From NCBI RefSeq assembly GCF_001883705.2, contig NZ_MDEQ02000005.1, positions 124,001 through 188,000 of the forward strand: a stretch of DNA of 64,000 nt. Direction: 5' to 3'. Numbering within the stretch: position 1 is the stretch's first letter; every line of letters begins with the position of its first letter. The notes below the pieces were generated by a model. That model was not told the origin of the DNA, did no database searches, and worked only from the letters and a program-made list of their open reading frames with translations. Below are positions 8,737 to 17,631 of this stretch, in pieces. Made by a program: the position numbers and the translations under genes. The DNA is from Burkholderia catarinensis (GTDB lineage Bacteria > Pseudomonadota > Gammaproteobacteria > Burkholderiales > Burkholderiaceae).

Positions 8737-10493
8737 GGTCGTACTCCGTCAAGTTCAGTCGTGGATGGCCGGGCTGGCCGGCCGCCGGCATCGGCCGCCT
8801 GCGCGGCCAGGTGGTCGGCGGCGATCACCCCGAAGGTCATCGCCGGGCCGAGCGTCGAGCCTGCGCCGGGGTAGCTCGCGCCCATCACCGATGCGCTGGT
8901 GTTGCCGATTGCGTAGAGGCCGTCGATCGGCTCGCCGTCGGCGCGCAGCACGCGGGCCAGCGCGTCGGTGACGAGCCCGCCCTTCGTGCCGATGTCGCCC
9001 GCATCGATCCTCACCGCGTAGAACGGCGCCTGGTCGACCGGCCCGACGCACGGGTTCGGCTGGTTCCGCGGATCGCCGTAGTACGTATCGAACGCGTTGT
9101 CGCCCTTGCCGAACGCTTCGTCGATACCGGTGGCCGCATAGCGCGCCATATCGCGCAGCGTGTCGTGCAGGCCGGCCGCATCGACGCCGATCCGCGCGGC
9201 GAGCGCGTCGATCGTGCCGGCCTTCACGAGCACGTCGCGAAACGCGGCCGGAATCTTCGCGTCGGGCATGATCGACGCCGGCATGATCGGCCCGCACGGA
9301 TACTTGCGGCGAAAGCGCGCGTCGAACACCATCCACGCCGGTACGCTCACGCCGGTGCGCGCATGGTCGCGATACATCGCCGGCACGAATTCGGAATACG
9401 GCGCGGCTTCGTTGACGAAGCGCTTGCCGAGGCGGTTGACGATCACGCAGCCCGGCAAGTTGCGTTCGACGAACAGCGCGCGCTGCTTCTCCTCGCCGGC
9501 GACACCGACCGTCGGCGCGCCCCATACGTGCTCCATCAGCGCCAGCGCGCCGCCGAGCCGGTGGCCTTCGGCGATCGCGTCGCCGGTGTTGGACGGCGGC
9601 GTCGCGCTCCAATGCGCCTGCGTCGGCTGCGGCAGGTAGCGTTCGCGCATCGGCTGGTTGCGCTCGAAGCCGCCCGCGCCGAGGATCACGCCGCGCCGCG
9701 CGGCGATCGTCACGGGCTGCCCGAAGCGCTGCGCACGCACGCCTGTCACGCGGCCGTCCACGTCGAGCAGGTCGCGCATCGGCGTGTCGAGCCACACCGG
9801 CACGTTGCGGTCGAGCAGCGCGCGGCGCAGCCCGCCGATCAGCGCATTGCCGAGCGTCAGGCGCCGGTCGCGCCGCGTGCGGCGGCGCATGCCGATATCC
9901 AGCCAGTAGCGGCCGAACTGCGCGATCGCGAGCTTCATGAAGCCGGGCCCGCGCGAGAACAGCGTGTGCGCTTCCTTCGACGTCACCGCGACGCGCCCGC
10001 CGATCAGCGTGCCGGGCGACGGCGGCCGCAACCGGTCGAGCTCGTCGCCGAGCAGCCCGCCGTCGAACGGCAGCGGGTCGAGCGCGCGATAGCCCGGCAT
10101 CGCGCCCGGCAGCTTCTGGAAATAGTCCGCGTACTTCGGCAGCGCCTGGTAGCGTACGGGCGTCTTCGATTCCAGGTAGCGCAGCATCTCCGGCGCGCGG
10201 TCGAGATACGCGTCGAGCTTGTCGGGCGTCGACGCGCCGGCCACGCACGCGTCGATGTAGCGGCGCGCGGCCTCGCGCGAATCGGTCGCGCCGAGCTCGG
10301 CGATATGGTGGTTGCACGGCACCCAGATGCCGCCGCCCGATACGGCCGACGTGCCGCCGTACAACGCCGTCTTCTCGATCACGACGACGGACAGGCCGCG
10401 GTCGGCCGCGCGGCATGCGGCGAGCAGCGCGCCGGCGCCCGAACCGACCACCACCACGTCGAACGCGTATTGCTGTGCTTGCGTGTCGTTCAT
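8733..10493 (-). CDS. kstD: 3-ketosteroid Delta1-dehydrogenase (KstD)
   Basis: 586 residues, FAD-dependent. The dinucleotide-binding VVVGSGAGA motif is at residues 14-22, followed by EKTALYGGTSAVSGGGIWVPCN, a hallmark of KstD/fumarate-reductase-like flavoproteins. Near the C terminus MGASYPGAGSTLGPAMTFG supplies Tyr541 and Gly545, matching the catalytic Tyr487/Gly491 pair of Rhodococcus KstD1, and an NEAAPYSEF segment carries a further conserved Tyr. It introduces the C1-C2 double bond in ring A, which together with 9-alpha-hydroxylation opens ring B. The gene lies 10 bp after hsaA. A little longer than the usual 510-570 aa. Confidence 0.88.
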   Translation of the reverse strand: MNDTQAQQYAFDVVVVGSGAGALLAACRAADRGLSVVVIEKTALYGGTSAVSGGGIWVPCNHHIAELGATDSREAARRYIDACVAGASTPDKLDAYLDRAPEMLRYLESKTPVRYQALPKYADYFQKLPGAMPGYRALDPLPFDGGLLGDELDRLRPPSPGTLIGGRVAVTSKEAHTLFSRGPGFMKLAIAQFGRYWLDIGMRRRTRRDRRLTLGNALIGGLRRALLDRNVPVWLDTPMRDLLDVDGRVTGVRAQRFGQPVTIAARRGVILGAGGFERNQPMRERYLPQPTQAHWSATPPSNTGDAIAEGHRLGGALALMEHVWGAPTVGVAGEEKQRALFVERNLPGCVIVNRLGKRFVNEAAPYSEFVPAMYRDHARTGVSVPAWMVFDARFRRKYPCGPIMPASIMPDAKIPAAFRDVLVKAGTIDALAARIGVDAAGLHDTLRDMARYAATGIDEAFGKGDNAFDTYYGDPRNQPNPCVGPVDQAPFYAVRIDAGDIGTKGGLVTDALARVLRADGEPIDGLYAIGNTSASVMGASYPGAGSTLGPAMTFGVIAADHLAAQAADAGGRPARPSTTELDGVRP

Positions 10494-10503
10494 CTCGGCC
10501 CCG

Positions 10504-11697
10504 TCAGATGAAGAAATCCGTGTTCTCGCGGCCGAGCATCACGGCGCCGAGGTTCTGGCCGAAACGGTCTACGTTGTTCGCGTAGTGCGCGCGGGCCGCA
10601 TGCAGGTCGAGGAAACGGCGCACCAGCGGATTGCGGTGATAGATGCCGTTGCCGCCCGCATAGCGCAGCAGCGCGTTCGCGGCCTGCGCGCAGCGCTCGG
10701 CGACCTGCGCGGACTGGTAGCGGAAATGCACGCGGCGCTCGATCGACACGGCCGGGCCGCCGGTGACCGACGCCATCAGCTCGGCGAAATTGCGCTTGAG
10801 CAGCACCTTCATCTCGTCGATCGCGACGGCCGCGTTCGCGCAGGCGTTTTGCGCGCCCGGATCGTCGGTCGTCTTCGCGCCGCTGTTGGCCGACACGCGC
10901 GTGGCCGCATAGCCGGTGAAATCGTCGAGCGCGCCCTGCAGCGCGCCGATGCACGACGTGCACACCGCGCGCACGAAGATCTGCGCGAACGGCAGCTTGA
11001 ACAGCGGCGCGTCGTTGACCGCCAGGCCGGGGCTCGTGCCCATCATCCCGTCGATCGCCTTGTGCGTGCGGTACGCGGGCACGAACACGTCGTCGACGAC
11101 GATGTCGTGGCTGCCCGTCGCGCGCAGGCCGAGCACATCCCAGTCCTGCTGGATCCGGTAATCGGATTTCGGCAGCAGGAAGGTCCGGTATTCCGGCGGC
11201 TGGCCGGCTTCGGCCGGCGGCACCAGCGCGCCGAGGAACACCCATTCGCACAGTTCGCTGCCGCTCGAGAACTTCCAGTGGCCCGACAGGCGGAAGCCGC
11301 CGTCGACCGGGCTCACGCGGCCGACCGGCATGTAGGTCGACGCGATCAGCGTCGCCGGATCGTCGCCCCACACGTCCTGCTGCGCGTGCTCGTCGAACAG
11401 CGCGAGCTGCCAGTTGTGCACGCCGACGACGCCGTACACCCACGCGGTCGACATGCAGCCGCGCGCGAGCGCCATCTGGATGTCGAAGAAGGCCTGCGGA
11501 TCGAGCTCGTAGCCGCCATAGCGCTTCGGCTGCAGCACCTTGAAGAAGCCGGCGGCCTGCATGTCGGCGATCGTCTCGGCCGGGAGGCGGCCCTGCGCTT
11601 CCGCCTGCGCGGCGCGGCCGGCCAGCGTCGGCGCCAGCGCCTCGGCCCGGGCGATCAGCGTGGCGGCCAGTGCGTTCGAATCGTTGTCGCGATGCAC
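10504..11697 (-). CDS. hsaA: Flavin-dependent 3-HSA monooxygenase, oxygenase subunit HsaA-like
   Basis: 397 residues, acyl-CoA-dehydrogenase fold group D flavoprotein monooxygenase; M. tuberculosis HsaA is of similar size. Visible features include LQPKRYGGYELDP, a WVYGVVGVHNWQLALF stretch in the substrate region and the C-terminal YAGGNGIYHRNPLVRRFLDLHAARAH. A GTG at 11697 is chosen because AGGAGA lies 5 bp ahead of it; the longer frame reaches into the spacer with the upstream gene. It receives reduced flavin from HsaB and makes the catechol for HsaC. Confidence 0.87.
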   Translation of the reverse strand: MHRDNDSNALAATLIARAEALAPTLAGRAAQAEAQGRLPAETIADMQAAGFFKVLQPKRYGGYELDPQAFFDIQMALARGCMSTAWVYGVVGVHNWQLALFDEHAQQDVWGDDPATLIASTYMPVGRVSPVDGGFRLSGHWKFSSGSELCEWVFLGALVPPAEAGQPPEYRTFLLPKSDYRIQQDWDVLGLRATGSHDIVVDDVFVPAYRTHKAIDGMMGTSPGLAVNDAPLFKLPFAQIFVRAVCTSCIGALQGALDDFTGYAATRVSANSGAKTTDDPGAQNACANAAVAIDEMKVLLKRNFAELMASVTGGPAVSIERRVHFRYQSAQVAERCAQAANALLRYAGGNGIYHRNPLVRRFLDLHAARAHYANNVDRFGQNLGAVMLGRENTDFFI

Positions 11698-11861
11698 GAA
11701 TGTCTCCTGTGGAACGGAGCGCGCGCGGCGGGGCCGGCTCCGGTCTCTCTCAAAGTTGTTCGTCGCGGCCCGCGCCGCGAGCGATGGGTCCTGCCGCCGA
11801 TGGTCGGCGTCGCGCGGCCGCGCCGCATCGTCCAACCGGACGACGGGCGCGGCCCGGTGCA

Positions 11862-13001
11862 TCATGCGCAGGCGCGCTCCGTCTCGCTGTTGAAGAACGG
11901 GATCACGTGCTCGCCGATGTTGCGGATCGTCTCCATCTGCGCTTCATGCGGCACCGTGCCCATCTGGCACAGGAACAGCACTTCGTCGACGCCGGCTTCC
12001 TGCAGGCGGCCGACATAGCCGATGCAATCGTCCACCGTGCCGTACGCGTGGTTCGGGTTCATCATCGCGAGCGCCGGATCGGCGAAGTTCACGACGACTT
12101 CCTCCGACGCGAAGCGCGAGCGGATCACCATCTCGCCGGTGTCGGCCTGCACGAGGTCGTCGCCCCACTTCGCCGGGTCCGGACGCTCGCCGCCCGTGTA
12201 CCAGTACGCGAGCGATTCCATGAAGTAGCGCTGGCCGCGGATGCCGATCTTGCGGGCGGCCTGGCCGTCGGCCATCACGACCGTCGGGCACAGCGCCGCG
12301 AGGTGCTGGGTCGGGCGGAAGCCGACCTGGTCTTCCGGCTTGCGGTTCGCCCACGCTTCGCGGTACACCGCGTTCTTCTTCGCGACTTCGTCGGGGCCGC
12401 CGAAGCCGAGCACCAGCGCGCCCATTCCGCGCTGGCCGGCGCGCAGCAGCGCATCGGTGTTGGTGCACGCGAGGTACATCGGCGGGTGCGGATCCTGGAA
12501 CGGCTTCGGGTGGATCGGGCGCTTCGGGATCTTGATGTACTTGCCGTCGTGCTCGATCTCGTCCTGCACGAACATCTTCGGCACGAGATACATCGACTCG
12601 TCGATCATCGGTTGCAGTTCGTTGAGGTCGTAGCCGAACGCGCCGGCTTCCTGCTGGCTGCCGCCCTTGCCGACGCCGAAATGCACGCGGCCGCCCGACA
12701 GGATGTCGAGCAGCGCGACGCGCTCGGCGACCTTGATCGGGTGGTTCATCGCCGGCGGCAGGCACACGACGCCGTGGCCGAGACCGATGCGCGTCGTGCG
12801 GCCGGCCAGGTACGCGAGGAAGGTTTCCGGCGCGCTCATGTGCGCATAGTTGGTCAGCGACGTGTGCTCCACGCACCAGATCGTGTCAAAGCCGACCTGC
12901 TCGGCGAGCAGCGCCTGTTCGACCGTCTCCTTGAACACCCGGTGGTCGCCCTCGCGCGACGCGTCGGTGGTCTGGGCTTCGTAGATGAGGGAAAACTTCA
13001 T
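11862..13001 (-). CDS. LLM-class (luciferase-like) flavin-dependent oxidoreductase
   Basis: 379 residues of the bacterial luciferase-like monooxygenase fold: FSLIYEAQTTD at the N terminus, AEQVGFDTIWCVEHTSL, RIGLGHGVVCLPPAMNHP and HFGVGKGGSQQEAGAFG. It is first in the block followed (164 bp later) by hsaA, kstD, hsaB, kshB and fadD3. The start ATG at 13001 has GGAGAC 7 bp upstream; an ATG at 13016 is the alternative. No step of the classic 9,10-seco pathway is assigned to an LLM enzyme as far as I know. It may attack an unusual sterol, bile acid or side-chain intermediate; the substrate is unknown. Confidence 0.8.
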   Translation of the reverse strand: MKFSLIYEAQTTDASREGDHRVFKETVEQALLAEQVGFDTIWCVEHTSLTNYAHMSAPETFLAYLAGRTTRIGLGHGVVCLPPAMNHPIKVAERVALLDILSGGRVHFGVGKGGSQQEAGAFGYDLNELQPMIDESMYLVPKMFVQDEIEHDGKYIKIPKRPIHPKPFQDPHPPMYLACTNTDALLRAGQRGMGALVLGFGGPDEVAKKNAVYREAWANRKPEDQVGFRPTQHLAALCPTVVMADGQAARKIGIRGQRYFMESLAYWYTGGERPDPAKWGDDLVQADTGEMVIRSRFASEEVVVNFADPALAMMNPNHAYGTVDDCIGYVGRLQEAGVDEVLFLCQMGTVPHEAQMETIRNIGEHVIPFFNSETERACA

Positions 13002-13113
13002 TGCGTGCGTCTCCATGTATGTTGGACGAGTCGGGGTCGCGCAGGCCGCCCGCACGGTACGGACGAATAGCGACGGTCCACGGATGGGAGTGTCGGCGCG
13101 CGGGCGGCCGCGG

Positions 13114-13131
13114 ACATCGTCTGTTTGGAGT
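13114..13131 (-). promoter_or_regulatory. Second copy of the steroid-operon upstream motif
   Basis: ACATCGTCTGTTTGGA on the plus strand, 113 bp upstream of the LLM start, matching the copy at 2800-2817 in 15 of 16 positions. It lies in the divergent spacer shared with the VOC gene. Confidence 0.4.
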
Positions 13132-13261
13132 AACGGCATGCCGGCGGGGACAGAGGGGTTTCACGGTCATCCGATCGGACTGCGTGAGCGCGCGAACGGC
13201 GCGCTAGCATCGAACGGCGGCGCATTGCACGCCGCCGAAATCAAGACAAGGGAGAACCGAG

Positions 13262-13612
13262 ATGAAGGTATCGATGCTGCTGTATCCGGTCGACGACATC
13301 GACACGGCGCTGCCGCTGTTCGTCGACGGGCTGGGCCTGAACGTGAAGTTCCGCGACGGCGACCGCTATTGCGCGCTCGACGGCGGCCCGCTGACGATCG
13401 CGCTGGTCGCGGGCGACGAGCAGATCGTCGAGCGCGCGGCGCTCGCGCTGCGCGTCGACGCGGACGACGACCTGTATGCGGCGATGGCGCGGGTCGTGAA
13501 GGCCGGTGCATCGGTGCGCGTGCCCGTGCAGGCCGGGCCGCACGAGTACCGCGCGGTGCTGGAGGACAAGAACGGCGCGCTGCTCGTGATTTCGCAGAAA
13601 CGGGCCGCATGA
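13262..13612 (+). CDS. VOC-superfamily (glyoxalase-like) protein
   Basis: 116 residues, one glyoxalase/bleomycin-resistance/dioxygenase module pair: MKVSMLLYPVDDIDTALPLFVDGLGLNVKFRDGDRY is the first beta-alpha-beta unit. The second unit contains AGASVRVPVQAGPHEYRAVLEDKNGALLVI. It is preceded by GGGAGA. It is transcribed divergently from the LLM-steroid operon and may share its regulatory region. The substrate cannot be told; an isomerase or small dioxygenase acting on a steroid or CoA metabolite is speculation. Confidence 0.8.
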   Translation: MKVSMLLYPVDDIDTALPLFVDGLGLNVKFRDGDRYCALDGGPLTIALVAGDEQIVERAALALRVDADDDLYAAMARVVKAGASVRVPVQAGPHEYRAVLEDKNGALLVISQKRAA

Positions 13613-13672
13613 CGGTGCGCGGCGCGGGCGCCGGATGCGGGCGCCTCACGCGCTTGACGTGCACGACGTCCG

Positions 13673-14533
13673 TTACGCGTGCGAGCCCGATGCGCGCAGG
13701 TCGCTGGTTTCCAGCAGTTCGAGCAGCGTGCCGGCCGGCTGGCTGAGCCGCTTAGCGGCCAGCGCGATGAATTCGACGTCGGGCAGCACCGGCAGCCCGT
13801 CGCCGTTCACGGGCGGCGCCAGGCCGCGCGCGGACAGGTATTGCGACGTCGCGGTCAGCCCGAGCCCGGCGCGCGCGGCCGCGATGCAGCCCGGCTGGCT
13901 GCTGCTCGAACACACGACTTCCCAGCCGATCCCCTTTTCCGCGAGCGCATTCAGCACGACCGCGCGCGTGACGCTCGGCTCGGCCACCAGCACGAGCGGC
14001 AGCGGCCGTTCCAGATCGACGACGGTGCCGGGCCTTGCGACCCACTCGAGCCGCGCGCGCAGCAGCGGCGTGCCGCGCCGCTCGCCGAGCCGCCGCTTGC
14101 CGACCATCAGGTCGAGCGCGCCCGCATCCATCAGTTCGTAGAGCCGGCTCGTCATGCCGGTCGTGATCTCCAGCGCGACGTCGGGATGCGCGGCGCGGAA
14201 CGCGGCGAGCACGTCCGGCAGCGCGACGAGCGCGAGGTCGTCCGACGCGCCGAGCCGCACGCGCCCCTGCAGCCGCGGCTTGCGGAACTGCGATTCCGCG
14301 CGGTTCAGCGCCTGCAGGATCACGTTCGCATGCACGAGCAGCGCCTCGCCGTCGGCCGTCATCGCGATCGAATGCGTGTCGCGCACGAACAGCCGCCGGC
14401 CGACGCTCTCCTCGAGGCGACGAATGTGTTCGCTGACGCTCGACTGGTTGAGCCCGAGCTGCCGGCCCGCTTCGGTGAAGCTGCGGCAGTTCGTGACGGT
14501 CGCGAACGTCTTGAGCCAGACGGGATTGAGCAT
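13673..14533 (-). CDS. LysR-family transcriptional regulator
   Basis: 286 residues. The N-terminal winged helix (LKTFATVTNCRSFTEAGRQLGLNQSSVSEHIRRLEESVG) and a periplasmic-binding-like effector domain (VRLGASDDLALVALPDVL) are complete. It is transcribed away from the MFS gene at 14693, and the 159-bp divergent spacer makes control of that transporter likely. The inducer is unknown. Confidence 0.88.
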   Translation of the reverse strand: MLNPVWLKTFATVTNCRSFTEAGRQLGLNQSSVSEHIRRLEESVGRRLFVRDTHSIAMTADGEALLVHANVILQALNRAESQFRKPRLQGRVRLGASDDLALVALPDVLAAFRAAHPDVALEITTGMTSRLYELMDAGALDLMVGKRRLGERRGTPLLRARLEWVARPGTVVDLERPLPLVLVAEPSVTRAVVLNALAEKGIGWEVVCSSSSQPGCIAAARAGLGLTATSQYLSARGLAPPVNGDGLPVLPDVEFIALAAKRLSQPAGTLLELLETSDLRASGSHA

Positions 14534-14692
14534 CCTGCATTATCATCGGCATCAACGATGACAGTCAATGCCTTGAGGCAGCTTCCCGATGACCATCGGA
14601 ATCGGTACCATCGAGCGCTTGAAGACCGGCAGGCGCCGCGCGATCGCGCAAAGGCGCCGCCCGCGCCGGCCTGTCGCCCCACCGATTTCGTC

Positions 14693-16081
14693 ATGTCCCG
14701 GGAACCCACACACTCCGCGCTGCTCTGGATCGTCGCCGCTGCATTCTTCATGCAGTCGCTCGACACGACGATCGTCAACACCGCGCTGCCTTCGATCGCG
14801 CAAAGCCTGCACGCGTCGCCGCTCGCGATGCAGCCCGTCGTGGTCGTCTATACGCTGACGATGGCGATGCTCACGCCGGCGTCCGGCTGGCTCGCCGACC
14901 GGTTCGGCACGCGCCGCGTGTTCTCGGTCGCGATCCTCGTGTTCGTGCTCGCGTCGATCGGCTGCGCGGCGTCGCATACGCTCGGCCAGCTCGTCGCCGC
15001 GCGCGCCGTGCAGGGCATCGGCGGCTCGATGCTGCTGCCGATCGGGCGGCTCGCCGTGCTGCGCCGCGTGCCGGGCGAACAGTACGTCGCGGCGATCGCG
15101 TTCGTGTCGATTGCCGGCCAGCTCGGGCCGATCGTCGGGCCGACGCTGGGCGGCTGGCTCACGCAGGCGATTTCGTGGCACTGGGTGTTCATCGTCAACG
15201 TACCGGTCGGCGTGGTCGGCTTCGTCGCCGTGCAGCGCTACCTGCCGCACGACCAGGCGACGCAGCCGCCGCCGTTCGACTTCGTCGGCTGTGCGCTGCT
15301 GTCGGTCGCGATGATCGCGCTGTCGCTCGCGATCGACCCGCCGATGCCCGCGCATCGCGCCGCGTGGGCGGCCGGGCTCGCCGGGCTCGGGCTGGCGAGC
15401 GCGCTCGCGTACCTGCCGCATGCGCGGCGGCGCGCGCAGCCGCTGTTCCGGCTCGGGCTGTTCCGCGAGCCGAACTTCGGTTCGGGGCTGCTCGGCAACC
15501 TGCTGTGCCGGATCGGCACGAGTTCGGTGCCGTTCATGCTGCCGCTGCTGATGCAGGTGCAGCTCGGCTATACGCCGCTGCAATCGGGGCTGATGATGCT
15601 GCCCGCCGCGATCGCGGGCGTCATCGCGAAACGCTGGATCGCGCCGCTCGTGAAGCGCTTCGGCTATGCGGCGTTCCTGGTCGTGAATACCGGAATCGTC
15701 GGCTGCGCGATCGCGGGGTTCGCGCTGGTGTCGGCGCGGCCCGCGCCGGTGCTGGAAGGCGTGCTGCTGATCGTGTTCGGCGCCGCGAACTCGATGCAGT
15801 TCGCGGCGATGAACGGCGTGACGCTCAAGGGGCTGTCGCATGCCGACGCCGGCAGCGGCAACAGCCTGTTCACGATGATGCAGATGCTCGCGATGGGGCT
15901 CGGCGTGTCGATCGGCGGCGGGCTCGTCAACCTGTTCGCCGCCTATTGGGGCTCGATGGCGCACGGGTTCATGCTGTCGTTCGCGTGCATGGGTGTGGTG
16001 ACGCTGCTGTCGTCCGCCGTGTTCCGGCGGATCGATACGGCCGCGCCGCCGCATGCGGTGGCATCGCGGCCGGCCGCGTGA
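14693..16081 (+). CDS. MFS drug-efflux transporter (DHA2/MdtD-like)
   Basis: 462 residues, highly hydrophobic, with the DHA2 signatures: LDTTIVNTALPSIAQSL (motif D1 in helix 1), WLADRFGTRRVF (motif A between helices 2 and 3), and GPIVGPTLGGWLTQAISWHWVFIVNVPVG (motif C in helix 5). About 13-14 membrane spans are expected. It should export drugs or toxic organic compounds by proton antiport. A start at 14693 is used since it gives the family N terminus; upstream frame is not transporter sequence. Regulated probably by the divergent LysR. Confidence 0.88.
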   Translation: MSREPTHSALLWIVAAAFFMQSLDTTIVNTALPSIAQSLHASPLAMQPVVVVYTLTMAMLTPASGWLADRFGTRRVFSVAILVFVLASIGCAASHTLGQLVAARAVQGIGGSMLLPIGRLAVLRRVPGEQYVAAIAFVSIAGQLGPIVGPTLGGWLTQAISWHWVFIVNVPVGVVGFVAVQRYLPHDQATQPPPFDFVGCALLSVAMIALSLAIDPPMPAHRAAWAAGLAGLGLASALAYLPHARRRAQPLFRLGLFREPNFGSGLLGNLLCRIGTSSVPFMLPLLMQVQLGYTPLQSGLMMLPAAIAGVIAKRWIAPLVKRFGYAAFLVVNTGIVGCAIAGFALVSARPAPVLEGVLLIVFGAANSMQFAAMNGVTLKGLSHADAGSGNSLFTMMQMLAMGLGVSIGGGLVNLFAAYWGSMAHGFMLSFACMGVVTLLSSAVFRRIDTAAPPHAVASRPAA

Positions 16082-16090
16082 ACCCGGCCG

Positions 16091-16471
16091 TCAGTTCGCC
16101 TGGCGGCGCTCGACGACACGCTTGAGCACCCAGCGGATCGACGAACCGTCGGCCGGCGGCCGCGCGACGCGGTATTCGTCGATTTCGAGCGTGTACAGGT
16201 AACCGGGCTGGTACGCGAAACCCTCGATGCCCGCGTACCACAGGCTCCACGGCTCGCCCGGGCTGCTGCGCACCTGCAGGCATTCCATCGGCGCGACGCC
16301 CGTGCAGCGCGCGGATTGCGGCGCGACGTAGACGGTCTTCGTCACCGGCTTGCCGTCGGCCGGACGGGCCGCGTTCGGCGCGGTGACGGCCGCGTCGGTC
16401 TGGCATCCTGCGAGGAGCGTGCTGCCGGCAAGGACGGCCGCGCCGAGCAGCGTTCTGGATTGGCGAATCAT
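16091..16471 (-). CDS. DUF4377-type lipoprotein
   Basis: 126 residues. The signal peptide ends in the lipobox LLAGC, so the mature protein is lipidated at Cys22. The rest matches the DUF4377 pattern: CTGVAPMECLQVR, then GEPWSLWYAGIEGFAYQPGYLYTLEI. Such proteins sit in the envelope and are often fused or linked to META/heat-shock-type domains; function unknown. Convergent with the MFS gene. Confidence 0.82.
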   Translation of the reverse strand: MIRQSRTLLGAAVLAGSTLLAGCQTDAAVTAPNAARPADGKPVTKTVYVAPQSARCTGVAPMECLQVRSSPGEPWSLWYAGIEGFAYQPGYLYTLEIDEYRVARPPADGSSIRWVLKRVVERRQAN

Positions 16472-16657
16472 CTAATGGTCCTCTGGGAGCGTTGGAGGGC
16501 CGGTTAGACGACCGGCGCGGCGCGAAAATTCACAAATACCTTACAGAAAGCGATCCGCCACCCTCATTCGTGGGATGTCGCGTGCGCGCCGGTACATTAC
16601 CGTGCTCCGGTTCCGCCGCGCGCATCGCCGGCGGCGGCCGCTACAGGAGACAACCCG

Positions 16658-16771
16658 AATGACCACGGCGCCCGCGGCCATGTGTCGCTCACGACGACGA
16701 GCCAGTACCTGCACGCGGACGACGACTGGCGGCATCGCGAAACGGAGGAGAAGCACCGGATCGGGTGGTGA
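16658..16771 (+). pseudogene. Remnant of a tyrosine-recombinase (integrase) C terminus
   Basis: In the 371-bp gap 16472-16842 one frame reads GHVSLTTTSQYLHADDDWRH and continues to ...EKHRIGW-stop at 16771. That is the usual end of a phage/XerC-like integrase, including the nucleophilic Tyr in SQYLH. No matching N-terminal or catalytic Arg region is found upstream, so the gene is only a relic. The rest of the gap shows no gene. It lies directly at the 3' border of the oxidase operon. Confidence 0.6.
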
Positions 16772-16842
16772 GGTTTCGGCCGGCCGGGCTCGTCCCGTCC
16801 GGCAGCGACGCTGCGCTGCCGCCCGACCGCCTGGCGATCCGG

Positions 16843-17631
16843 TTAGCGCACCGCGCCCGCGTACCAGTCCGCAGCCGCCGCGATTTCATCGGGTGTCAGA
16901 TTGCGCGCGATATTGCGCATCTGCTCGGAGGCATCGTTGTGTCGTGCGCCGCTCGCGAAATCGGTCAGTTGCGCCTTCGTATACGCGGCCGGCAAGCCGT
17001 CGAGCCACGGGCTGCCCGCCTGGTGGTCGATCCCGCCGTGGCACGTCGCGCACGCCGGGACATTGCGCATCGGCGCACCGTGCCCGACGATGTCGGGCGC
17101 GCCGCCCGTCCGCGACGGTGCACGCGACAACGACGCATAGTACGCGGCGAGATCGCGCAGGTCCTGATCGTCGAGCCCGCGCACCATCGGCGACATCACC
17201 GCGTTCTGTCGCGCGCCGCTCGCGAAATCGCGCAGTTGCTTGTACACGACGATCGCGTACTGCCCGGCCAGGTTCGGCGAGTTCGCATTGCTCATTCCCT
17301 TCTCGCCGTGGCACATCGTGCAGCGAAGCGACAGCGTCGCGCCGCGCCCGACCGACAGCCGCGTCGTGTCCGCCAGCAGTTGCGGCGTCAGCTCCACGCG
17401 GCTGACCTGGTACGCGGGCGTCACCGTCTCCTCGCCGCCCGCGAGCCATTTGCGCGGCACGCCAGCCGCGCTGCAGATCGCATTCCACACGCCCTGGAAC
17501 TGCGGATCGCGCTGAACCGACGGCAGCCACACGAACCCGATCAACGCGGACACCAGCGCCACGCCGAGCGTCCCGCCGACGCTCGCGCGAAACCACGGAT
17601 TGCGCAACGAGAACAGGCGTTCTTCGCTCAT
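16843..17631 (-). CDS. Dihaem c-type cytochrome
   Basis: 262 residues with a membrane-anchoring N-terminal helix (VGGTLGVALVSALIGFVWLP) and two haem attachment sites, CTMCH and CATCH. Each is followed by a c4-like repeat (SGARQNAVMSPMVRGLDDQDLRDLAAYYASL and SGARHNDASEQMRNIARNLTPDEIAAAADWYAG). The ATG at 17631 overlaps the stop of oxidase subunit I. It resembles cytochrome c4 and probably donates electrons to the oxidase encoded upstream. Confidence 0.85.
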   Translation of the reverse strand: MSEERLFSLRNPWFRASVGGTLGVALVSALIGFVWLPSVQRDPQFQGVWNAICSAAGVPRKWLAGGEETVTPAYQVSRVELTPQLLADTTRLSVGRGATLSLRCTMCHGEKGMSNANSPNLAGQYAIVVYKQLRDFASGARQNAVMSPMVRGLDDQDLRDLAAYYASLSRAPSRTGGAPDIVGHGAPMRNVPACATCHGGIDHQAGSPWLDGLPAAYTKAQLTDFASGARHNDASEQMRNIARNLTPDEIAAAADWYAGAVR

